From contig DEZY01000060.1 in the NCBI GenBank assembly GCA_002365735.1, positions 9,777 through 18,175 of the forward strand: a stretch of DNA of 8,399 nucleotides, read 5' to 3'. This DNA comes from Actinobacteria bacterium UBA3120. Lineage in GTDB: Bacteria; Actinomycetota; Actinomycetes; S36-B12. The position numbers and the translations under genes are program-made. Numbering within the stretch: the stretch's first letter is position 1; each line of letters opens with the position of its first letter. The notes under the pieces were generated by a model. It saw nothing but the letters and a program-made list of their open reading frames with translations. It made no database searches and had not been told where the DNA came from. Positions 1 to 4,535 of the stretch are shown here, in pieces.

Positions 1-464
1 CGGTGCAGCTTGCAGCCATGCGCGGAGCGTCCGTTGTCGCCGCGACGACCGGCGTCCGTGCCGATGACGTGAGGCGAATCGGAGCTGGCGAGATAATTGA
101 CCGGGCGGGCGACCTGGTCGATCAGCTGGGTGAGTCCTCAATCGACGTTGTAATTGACCTGGTCGGTGGGCCGCACTTTGAGAGCCTGCTTCGAGTACTT
201 CGCCCGGGCGGCCGTTACGCAACTGCGGGAGCGGTTGCCGGCCCACACGTCGCTTTGGATCTTCGCGACCTCTACCTCAAGGACCTCACTTTTTACGGGT
301 GCACCTTCCACCCGAAGTCGGTCTTCGCCGACCTTATCTCCTACATCGAGCAAGGCCGGATCCAGCCTTTAGTCGCTGCGCGCTATGACTTAACCGAAAT
401 CCATGAGGCGCAGCGGCGTTTCAGCGAGAAGGATTTCATGGGAAAAATTGCCATCATTACGTGA
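1..464 (+). CDS. Zinc-type alcohol dehydrogenase / quinone oxidoreductase (MDR superfamily), C-terminal part, 5' truncated by window edge
   Basis: This is the C-terminal part of a medium-chain dehydrogenase/reductase, the family that uses NAD(P)H to reduce quinones, enones or aldehydes in the cytoplasm. The visible 153-154 residues cover the second half of the Rossmann nucleotide-binding domain: an opening helix (VQLAAMRGASVVAAT, normally preceded by a GGVG loop outside the window), then IDVVIDLVGG (about residues 47-56) and LRPGGRYATAGA (about 65-76), a classic MDR strand-turn-strand. The end returns to the catalytic domain and closes with the family-typical DFMGKIAII followed by TGA at 462-464. 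The frame is open at the left edge, so the GTG at base 3 is not the true start and roughly the first half of the protein is missing. Substrate cannot be deduced. Two tandem hairpins follow the stop. The superfamily call is secure; the specific enzyme is not. Confidence 0.85.
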   Translation, partial: VQLAAMRGASVVAATTGVRADDVRRIGAGEIIDRAGDLVDQLGESSIDVVIDLVGGPHFESLLRVLRPGGRYATAGAVAGPHVALDLRDLYLKDLTFYGCTFHPKSVFADLISYIEQGRIQPLVAARYDLTEIHEAQRRFSEKDFMGKIAIIT

Positions 465-499
465 GCCAAGATTCTTGACTCGATTGGCCTGCACCGACA

Positions 500-515
500 G
501 CCCGTGAATTCGGGC
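500..515 (+). terminator. Hairpin 1 downstream of the MDR gene
   Basis: GCCCG (500-504) pairs with CGGGC (511-515) around the loop TGAATT, 36 bases after the dehydrogenase stop. The stem is only 5 bp and is followed by TTAACTGG rather than a uridine tract, so it is at best an accessory part of the gene's 3' end. It sits directly before the stronger hairpin at 526-560. Confidence 0.3.
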
Positions 516-525
516 TTAACTGGTG

Positions 526-560
526 GAAGGCCCCGCACAGTATGAGTGTGAGGGGCCTTC
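526..560 (+). terminator. Long GC-rich hairpin, probable transcription terminator of the MDR gene
   Basis: GAAGGCCCC (526-534) is perfectly complementary to GGGGCCTTC (552-560). Inside this 9-bp stem CACA (536-539) can pair with TGTG (547-550) after a single G/A mismatch, leaving the loop GTATGAG. This is by far the strongest stem in the left 1 kb and lies about 60 bases behind the dehydrogenase stop, as expected for a terminator. No T-run follows (ACTGTGGGCA), so it would be a tract-less terminator or an mRNA 3'-end stabiliser. CACAGT (536-541) can alternatively pair with ACTGTG (561-566), giving a competing fold. Confidence 0.5.
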
Positions 561-980
561 ACTGTGGGCAGCTCGCCTGTCGCCCAATTTCTTAGGGCGC
601 CGGCGCCAATGTTGTGCGCCTCGCTCATGACCGAGTTTCCCCAGCCACCAACAGGATCGTTGGGCTTGCCTCGAACTATTCTTCTCAACCGGCTCCGACA
701 ACATTTCCGAGCCCTTGGGCGCGATCCTCACGGTTCGCTTCCTTTGACTGGCTGAGTTTCCTAGCCCGACCCGCGCCCTAAGGCGCAGTACGCTATTTCT
801 ACTCCCATTTGTCGAGTTCGTGCTGCCCCTTTACAAAAAAATCAGAAAAATGTGACCCCAAAAATCACACACATCTCTTCTATTAACTTTCGTCACAACC
901 CGCAATACCTTCGCGGCAATTCATAATGGCGGTGAGCCTGTAAGCGCAATAGGCGGCCCTACCAGCCAGGCTCATATGCT
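561..980. other. Non-coding interval before the membrane-protein gene; AT-rich, promoter-like right part
   Basis: No credible gene was found here. Open frames in 561-755 have no recognisable domain, and those on opposite strands overlap each other. Visible elements are a doubled palindrome GGCGCCGGCGCC (596-607), a short hairpin GCGCC-CTAA-GGCGC (773-786), and an AT-rich stretch at about 833-905 with A-runs and the inverted repeat at 851-869. CATAAT (922-927) could be a -10 element for the gene starting at 981, but I see no matching -35 box at normal spacing. The right part is therefore the likely promoter region of the membrane-protein gene, with no firm transcription start. Confidence 0.4.
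851..869. promoter_or_regulatory. Inverted repeat TGTGA-N9-TCACA, possible operator
   Basis: TGTGA (851-855) and TCACA (865-869) form a perfect 5-bp inverted repeat around CCCCAAAAA. It lies in the AT-rich stretch upstream of the membrane-protein gene, about 110 bases before its start. The half-sites equal those of CRP/FNR-family sites, but the 9-base spacer is longer than the 6 bases standard for CRP, so the identity of a binding protein is open. It could also be a weak hairpin or chance. Confidence 0.25.
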
Positions 981-1688
981 GTGTCCAATATGGCACATCG
1001 ATATTTGGTCAAACGAAGACTCTGGGCTCCCCAAGAAGGTGACTGGTGGATTGCCAGCACGTTTATCGTTGGCTCGATCCTCTTTGCAGCCGGTGCGGTT
1101 TTGCCCACACTCCCACGCGTGCCTAGCCAGACAATTCTTTCGGTTTATCTGATCGGATCAACGCTTTACCTGATTGGCGCGACCGTGCAATTAGTTCGCG
1201 GTCGACACATGGCGATCCACAGTGCCAGTGGTCCGCAAGCAGTTCGACGCTTCGCAAACAGAAATTCCTTAGCCGCAACTATTCAAGTCGCCGGTGCAAT
1301 ATTTTTCCAAGTATCGGCGACCGGAGATCTACTGCGATTCATCTCTCCCACGCATCAAGATCGAATCCTATGGGTGCCTGACCTTACGGGTGCAATCTGC
1401 TTTGTTGTGGCAAGTGCCATGTTCTTTTCGCTGCAGTATCCGATTCAACACCGCAAAGGCAATCCCATGAGTGATCGCACCTTGGCATTGTTGAACATCT
1501 GGGGTTCACTGTTCTTCGTTGCCTCGGCAATAGGCACTTACGTTCCAGCGTTAACCGAGGAGTCTCTCTACCCCAAGTTAGCGAATGCTGGAACATTCAT
1601 CGGCGCAATCTTCTTCCTTGTATCTTCTATCCCTGGACTACCTCTACGAAAATCCAACATTGAAAACAATAGTCCGGACATAAAATAG
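981..1688 (+). CDS. Six-helix membrane protein with repeated YrhK-like units
   Basis: Integral membrane protein of 235 residues, function unknown. Six hydrophobic segments are visible at about residues 22-42, 51-72, 97-117, 132-152, 169-189 and 201-220, separated by short basic or polar loops. Each carries the same core, G-[SA]-x-x-[FY] plus small residues, starting at G31, G59, G105, G137, G175 and G208. The helices pair by spacing (28, 32 and 33 residues), suggesting three copies of a two-helix unit; the sequence style resembles the YrhK family, although that name is an inference. There is no signal for catalysis: no conserved histidine, cysteine or acidic pair within the helices. The frame begins at GTG 981, with CCAGG (966-970) as a weak ribosome site; ATG at 990 gives a product three residues shorter and is equally plausible. 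It ends 6 bases before the stop of the convergent FAD-oxidoreductase relic and has no obvious operon partner. Confidence 0.7.
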   Translation: MSNMAHRYLVKRRLWAPQEGDWWIASTFIVGSILFAAGAVLPTLPRVPSQTILSVYLIGSTLYLIGATVQLVRGRHMAIHSASGPQAVRRFANRNSLAATIQVAGAIFFQVSATGDLLRFISPTHQDRILWVPDLTGAICFVVASAMFFSLQYPIQHRKGNPMSDRTLALLNIWGSLFFVASAIGTYVPALTEESLYPKLANAGTFIGAIFFLVSSIPGLPLRKSNIENNSPDIK

Positions 1689-1694
1689 CTGGAG

Positions 1695-1877
1695 CTAGGT
1701 AGGAATCGCCTGAGCGAAGTCAAAGACGTTGTCGGGGTCATACTTGCGCTTGACCCGCTTCAGTCGTGACAAATTACCCGCATAGTACGCCTTCGCCCAG
1801 TTAGCCTGCTCACCATCGATGTAGTTAACGTAGGCTTCCCCGCAACTATGCCTTTCTACCTCACTGTTGTCACTACG
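1695..1877 (-). pseudogene. C-terminal relic of a berberine-bridge-type FAD-linked oxidoreductase
   Basis: On the minus strand the 60 codons before the TAG at 1695-1697 read as the C-terminal BBE segment of an FAD-binding oxidoreductase (family of berberine bridge enzyme and 6-hydroxy-D-nicotine oxidase). The recognisable parts are [10 protein letters not shown], then [20 protein letters not shown], then VFDFAQAIP at the very end. These match the family pattern Y-V-N-Y-x-D ... Y-Y-x-x-N-x-x-R-L-x-x-V-K-x-x-Y-D-P-x-N-x-F-x-x-x-Q-x-I-P. The first dozen codons (1842-1877) show no clear similarity, the frame then meets TAG at 1878-1880, and it has no start codon. Full members are about 450-500 residues with an N-terminal FAD domain; none of that is present upstream. 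It is therefore a gene remnant, not a functional protein. The stop faces the end of the membrane-protein gene. Confidence 0.75.
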
Positions 1878-1934
1878 CTATGAGCCGCGCACTGAAGACT
1901 TGCATCGATTCCCCAAATGACAAAATTCCAGCAG

Positions 1935-2219
1935 CTAATCTCCAATCGTCACGTGACCCAACGCGGTTTCTGTTGACCAATTCTTCTCAATGTCGCGACC
2001 CAGGGTTGGGAACAAGTATTTACTCAGGTGTAATCCGGTCTGCTTCTGAGTGACTCGCCTATATTCTGGATTAATAGGTATAGGTGGCGCTTTACAGTCT
2101 CGAAACACCTTGTTCGCGCCAATCACTTTTGGTTCCGTTCTGCAAGCAAGGATCCGCTCCGACGGTTCATGGGTGACCCTTACCTGGAGATTTGATTCAG
2201 GTCCTACCAGCGACGCTGG
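1935..2219 (-). other. Unidentified open frame, possible second gene relic
   Basis: A minus-strand frame stays open for 94 codons between TAG at 2220-2222 and TAG at 1935-1937. The only usual start inside it is GTG at 2124-2126, which would give 63 residues, with no visible ribosome site. The translation is balanced in composition (for example VRVTHEPSERILACRTEP, then SKYLFPTLGRDIEKNW near the end) and looks more like coding than random sequence, but I recognise no family, signal peptide or membrane helix. Given the adjacent FAD-oxidoreductase relic, it may be a fragment of another decayed gene. It may equally be chance. Confidence 0.25.
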
Positions 2220-2242
2220 CTAATTTGCCGTAAACCACAACG

Positions 2243-2272
2243 CAGATCAAGTCGGTCGATCTCACTGATCTG
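2243..2272 (-). terminator. Hairpin behind the exported four-cysteine protein gene
   Basis: CAGATCAAGT (2243-2252) pairs with ACTGATCTG (2264-2272) over 9 bp with one bulged A, around an 11-base loop that contains a further GATC. It starts 8 bases past the stop of the minus-strand gene at 2280, the right place for a terminator. No T-run follows on the minus strand (GCGTTGTGG), so support is structural only. A smaller perfect hairpin, CCAGC-GAC-GCTGG, lies at 2207-2219. Confidence 0.35.
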
Positions 2273-2279
2273 GTTCCCT

Positions 2280-2897
2280 TTAGCCGCAGGCTAGGTCTCC
2301 GTTGACCAAAATTCGACCTTTATTAGCGGACAGGAATTTTGATGACGGCTTCTCCATAAGTTGACCCTTTACCGTTGCCGTGGGACTTGCCCAAGAGAGA
2401 ATTGACTTGGTCGTCTTGCCCGACATGTCTTTGTCTTTTACGGTACTTAACCTGATAGTCATTGAGTTTTCAGTCGGGGAATCGGTACCCCCGTTGCTCA
2501 CCGGGTTGTAGCCGACCCAGCACGAGGATGCCCGCTTTGCTGCCACTGCTTTTTTTCGAGTCACTTGTGAGCCCACTGCTTTGCCTTTGTATCGCATCAC
2601 GATGATGGTAGCCGCATCGATGAAACCGAATTTGGGATTGTTAATACTGAAGGACCCGGGAGCCATGCTGCCTTGGTCGCTCGTAAACGTTACAGATCCG
2701 TTTTTGATTGTTTCCTGCGGGCCAAAGCCCTGGTCGTCAACATCGACTCCGTTTTGCCAGGTGACCGTGCAGCCTTCGCAGGGTACCCCGACAAAATTCA
2801 AAGTGAAACTAACGGGCGCTGGAGCAGCTTGGCTGGGCGCAGCGATTCCGGTAATTCCCAGCGTGAACGCGGCTAATGTGACGAGAGTTTTTTTCAC
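2280..2897 (-). CDS. Exported protein of unknown function with four cysteines
   Basis: Predicted secreted protein of 205 residues; family not recognised. The GTG start at 2895-2897 is chosen because it opens a textbook Sec signal peptide: KK at residues 2-3, hydrophobic core LVTLAAFTLGITGIAA, cleavage after about SQAA (residue 25). An ATG at 2940-2942 is in frame and would add 15 polar residues in front; neither start has a good ribosome site. The mature part looks beta-rich, with VSFTLNFVG, GSVTFTSDQG, ATIIVMRYKGKAVG and SMTIRLSTV. Its only cysteines are the pair CEGC (40 and 43), C126 in SSCWVGYNP, and C204 in the terminal LACG. Four cysteines in an exported protein suggest two disulfides, with the last tying down the C-terminus. 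No catalytic motif is visible. Its start lies 48 bases from that of the divergent gene on the other strand, so the two probably share a promoter region. Confidence 0.7.
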   Translation of the reverse strand: MKKTLVTLAAFTLGITGIAAPSQAAPAPVSFTLNFVGVPCEGCTVTWQNGVDVDDQGFGPQETIKNGSVTFTSDQGSMAPGSFSINNPKFGFIDAATIIVMRYKGKAVGSQVTRKKAVAAKRASSCWVGYNPVSNGGTDSPTENSMTIRLSTVKDKDMSGKTTKSILSWASPTATVKGQLMEKPSSKFLSANKGRILVNGDLACG

Positions 2898-2932
2898 GTA
2901 CCGACCGTAACACTTCTCGTTCTCAGTGTCAC

Positions 2933-2937
2933 GAGGT
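2933..2937 (+). promoter_or_regulatory. Shine-Dalgarno GAGGT for a GTG start at 2946
   Basis: GAGGT lies 8 bases before GTG 2946-2948, an ideal spacing. It is the best ribosome site I noticed before any gene start in this window, yet the frame it opens stops after nine codons. It argues that the barrel-protein gene originally began at 2946 rather than at the ATG at 2994, which has no such site. Confidence 0.5.
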
Positions 2938-2945
2938 AGCATTAA

Positions 2946-2975
2946 GTGAATCAGAGAAAGCCACGATCCGTCTAA
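2946..2975 (+). pseudogene. Detached signal-peptide n-region ended by in-frame TAA
   Basis: GTG 2946 opens nine codons reading MNQRKPRSV and then TAA at 2973-2975. This is in the same frame as the barrel gene, and the codons after the stop (RILAIL, then ATG 2994) continue smoothly into the hydrophobic core. The charged stretch is exactly what the n-region of a signal peptide should look like and is what the downstream product lacks. A single change such as CAA or CAG to TAA would explain it. Alternatives are a short regulatory leader with reinitiation at 2994, or a sequencing error. Confidence 0.5.
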
Positions 2976-2993
2976 CGGATACTCGCCATTTTA

Positions 2994-3488
2994 ATGGCTA
3001 CGTGTTTAGCATTTGTTCTATCTCCAGCCACGTCCAGCAGCGCGGTTAACGGTACTGCCAAAAAGGCGTGCTGTGGGAATAAGATGGTGTTCTACAAGGA
3101 AGTCGTTCCTGTCGATGGCTCCAACTACACCACGGAAGCGGTAGGTCAAGTCCGGGTGTCCAATGGCGATTTACAGGACTCCGACGGTAATCGGATCGGT
3201 GAATTTGCATCGAATCACACGATCATGGCGATAACTGCTGTTGCCCGAACAATCCAAAATGTGGCTCATCTCGAGTTCTATGGAAATAACGGATACAAAA
3301 AAGGTAAAATTATTACCCAGGGGCTCGATGTTTGGATCACCGGACTAACCCTTCCGGAGTCTGGCGCAACTAACAAAGTGCCCATCATGGGCGGCACGGC
3401 TGCCTGCTCCGGAGTGACTGGCACTCAAACACAAACGCTTCTCACGAGGGGCTACTACAAAACGGTACTGAAGTTTAAAAACAAGTAA
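2994..3488 (+). CDS. Exported allene-oxide-cyclase / dirigent-like beta-barrel protein, probably with a disrupted 5' end
   Basis: Protein of 164 residues from ATG 2994. The C-terminal half carries the signature of the allene oxide cyclase/dirigent barrel fold: GKIITQG (104-110), then VPIMGGT (129-135) and a degenerate SGVTGTQT (139-146), where the family usually has GGTGxYxGAxG. DSDGNRIGE (62-70) matches the D-x-x-G-x-x-x-G turn of the first strands. In bacteria such domains are often exported and of unknown role; some barrel relatives act in cyclisation chemistry. The N-terminus (MATCLAFVLSPATSSSA) is a hydrophobic core and cleavage region without the usual positive n-region, which lies upstream behind an in-frame TAA (2946-2975). 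Cysteines are at 4, 26, 27 and 138. If translated only from ATG 2994, export may be poor, so the gene may be a recent pseudogene. The domain call is fairly good; activity is doubtful. Confidence 0.6.
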   Translation: MATCLAFVLSPATSSSAVNGTAKKACCGNKMVFYKEVVPVDGSNYTTEAVGQVRVSNGDLQDSDGNRIGEFASNHTIMAITAVARTIQNVAHLEFYGNNGYKKGKIITQGLDVWITGLTLPESGATNKVPIMGGTAACSGVTGTQTQTLLTRGYYKTVLKFKNK

Positions 3489-3520
3489 CCAGCCCTGAGC
3501 GCGAACGATGCTGACTTAAC

Positions 3521-3570
3521 GGTGATGAAGATCCCCGTTCCTGGAACCTCACAGGGGCGGGGATCTCACC
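3521..3570. terminator. Long hairpin between two convergent genes
   Basis: AGATCCCCG (3529-3537) is perfectly complementary to CGGGGATCT (3558-3566). Outside it GGTG (3521-3524) can pair with CACC (3567-3570) across a 4-base bulge, and inside CCTG can pair with CAGG. It sits 40 bases after the stop of the barrel gene and 60 bases beyond the end of the convergent CDGSH gene, so it could terminate transcripts from both sides. On the plus strand it is followed only by the short ATTT. Confidence 0.55.
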
Positions 3571-3631
3571 ATTTACGTGTGCTAAATCGGGCGCTGTTAC
3601 TGCTCACCCCAGTGGGCCCAGAAGATAGAGA

Positions 3632-3823
3632 TTAACTCTCTTCGCTCCAGTTGATCCGCTTGTGGCTACCATCGCAGAACGGCTTTGACTGGGACGCCCC
3701 ACAGCGGCACAGATAGGTCTTGGTCGTTTCTTTGATCACCGTGCCGTCTGGCGCAACTATGGTTGCCTCGCCGTCGACTTCGTATGGTCCATCCGTTGTT
3801 GGAGTAATTCTCGCAGTTGTCAT
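3632..3823 (-). CDS. Small CDGSH-type iron-sulfur protein
   Basis: A 63-residue cytoplasmic protein with one CDGSH motif: C39-R-C41-x8-C50-D-G-S-H54 (CRCGASQSKPFCDGSH). In this family three cysteines and one histidine bind a redox-active [2Fe-2S] cluster; small bacterial members are thought to act in electron transfer or cluster handling, but the partner is unknown. The first 38 residues are typical too, with DGPYEVDGEATIVAPDG preceding the motif. ATG at 3821-3823 is preferred over an upstream in-frame start at 3931, which would run through the tRNA 3' end and add a stretch unlike the family. There is no Shine-Dalgarno. TAGTTT (3835-3840 on this strand) fits the TAnnnT -10 pattern and would give a very short leader, common in actinobacteria. 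It lies downstream of tRNA-Asn on the same strand, with a small hairpin between. Confidence 0.88.
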   Translation of the reverse strand: MTTARITPTTDGPYEVDGEATIVAPDGTVIKETTKTYLCRCGASQSKPFCDGSHKRINWSEES

Positions 3824-3883
3824 AGTTGAACAATAAACTACTTTGAAGAAAACCGCAACGGTGACAACAGAAAAGACACGCGG

Positions 3884-3903
3884 TGAGAAAATTTCGCTTC
3901 TCA
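3884..3903 (-). terminator. Small hairpin after tRNA-Asn
   Basis: On the minus strand TGAGAA (3903-3898) pairs with TTCTCA (3889-3884) around GCGAAATT, 17 bases past the tRNA 3' end, followed at some distance by TCTTTT. It may terminate or mark the 3' processing end of the tRNA transcript before the CDGSH gene. The stem is short. Confidence 0.35.
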
Positions 3904-3919
3904 AGACCATGCAATTTGA

Positions 3920-3995
3920 TGGCTCCCCCATCTGGACTCGAACCAGAAACCCTTCGATTAACAGTCGAATGCTCTGCCAATTGAGCTATGGGGGA
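3920..3995 (-). tRNA. tRNA-Asn (anticodon GTT)
   Basis: A full 76-base cloverleaf can be drawn on the minus strand. The acceptor TCCCCCA pairs with TGGGGGA. The D-arm is GCTC-AATTGGCA-GAGC and the anticodon arm TTCGA-CTGTTAA-TCGAA, with GTT at the three central loop positions. The variable loop is GGGTT, the T-arm is TCTGG-TTCGAGT-CCAGA, the discriminator is G, and the CCA end is encoded. All stems pair perfectly. It reads AAC/AAT codons. It lies 36 bases downstream of the PH-like protein gene on the same strand, so it could be cotranscribed with dnaG or have its own promoter. The same tRNA follows dnaG and a small conserved gene in mycobacteria, as I recall it. Confidence 0.97.
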
Positions 3996-4031
3996 TCGAC
4001 CGGCGAAGACTATCAAGTGGCCGGGCGTTAG

Positions 4032-4535
4032 CTACACGCCGAGGGTGTTTCGCAGTTCCCGCAGTGCTGTGTCAGCACCCTGCGCGGTGAGCGGGTCATT
4101 CGGGTCTAGGTCCCCATGGAACTCAATCAGCCAGGAGACCTCAGTTCGATCGGGCTCGCGACGACCAATAGCCGTAATGGTACCGCCGTTGTCTAGGGTC
4201 AACGTTTCGCGAAATAGGACACTTGCCGTGACCCGATCACGCACCATGGGCGGAAGATCCCCACATGGGTCAAGGTGAAGCTTGATCAGGACGTTCTGGT
4301 TGGTTGTCACTTCCAGCCAGGGGTCCTCCCAGGTTGCTTTGGCGATTTGCTGCCACTCAACGCGATTGGGTTCGATCGTGGTCGCGAAATAGAGAGCTTT
4401 GTCCGTAGCAATTACCACGGGTGGCTCGTAACTCGCTGGGCCCAAAGCCGTTGCCATAATGCGCTCTGACGAGGGGACCTGTAATAAGCGTGCATCGACC
4501 CTCAGTTGCTTGTCGAACTGATTGCGACCAAACAT
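4032..4535 (-). CDS. Conserved actinobacterial PH-like domain protein, coupled to dnaG
   Basis: A 167-residue soluble protein without signal peptide or membrane segment. Residues 38-75 (PPVVIATDKALYFATTI, then VEWQQIAKATWEDPWLEV) look like the strand pattern of a bacterial PH-like domain: an 'in-cell display' strand, then R-V-x-W-x-x-I-x-x-A-x-W. The second half has PPMVRDRVTASVLF (95-108), a conserved-looking helix, and ends with LDPNDPLTAQGADTALRELRNTLG. I recognise the pattern from uncharacterised actinobacterial proteins next to dnaG, but no function is known to me. Its ATG shares the A of the dnaG stop (TGATG), which implies translational coupling and roughly matched synthesis with primase. 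That hints at a role connected with replication or with the tRNA-Asn locus; this is inference only. Confidence 0.75.
   Translation of the reverse strand: MFGRNQFDKQLRVDARLLQVPSSERIMATALGPASYEPPVVIATDKALYFATTIEPNRVEWQQIAKATWEDPWLEVTTNQNVLIKLHLDPCGDLPPMVRDRVTASVLFRETLTLDNGGTITAIGRREPDRTEVSWLIEFHGDLDPNDPLTAQGADTALRELRNTLGV

Noticed and set aside
596..607. Doubled palindrome GGCGCCGGCGCC
   Set aside because: A striking GC-rich word, but with no context (no gene start, repeat partner or hairpin of useful loop size) to give it a function.
383..688. A 101-codon minus-strand open frame
   Set aside because: It overlaps the end of the dehydrogenase gene and the hairpin at 526-560, has no recognisable domain and no ribosome site.
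564..755. A 63-codon plus-strand open frame
   Set aside because: No domain, no ribosome site, proline- and leucine-rich by composition, and overlapped by minus-strand frames of equal quality.
2581..2910. A 109-codon plus-strand open frame
   Set aside because: It lies wholly antisense to the exported four-cysteine protein, whose signal peptide and composition mark the true strand.
3666..4016. A 116-codon minus-strand open frame containing SPIAQLAEHSTVNRRVSGSSPDGG
   Set aside because: This is the typical mistranslation of a tRNA gene; it spans tRNA-Asn and runs antiframe into the CDGSH gene.
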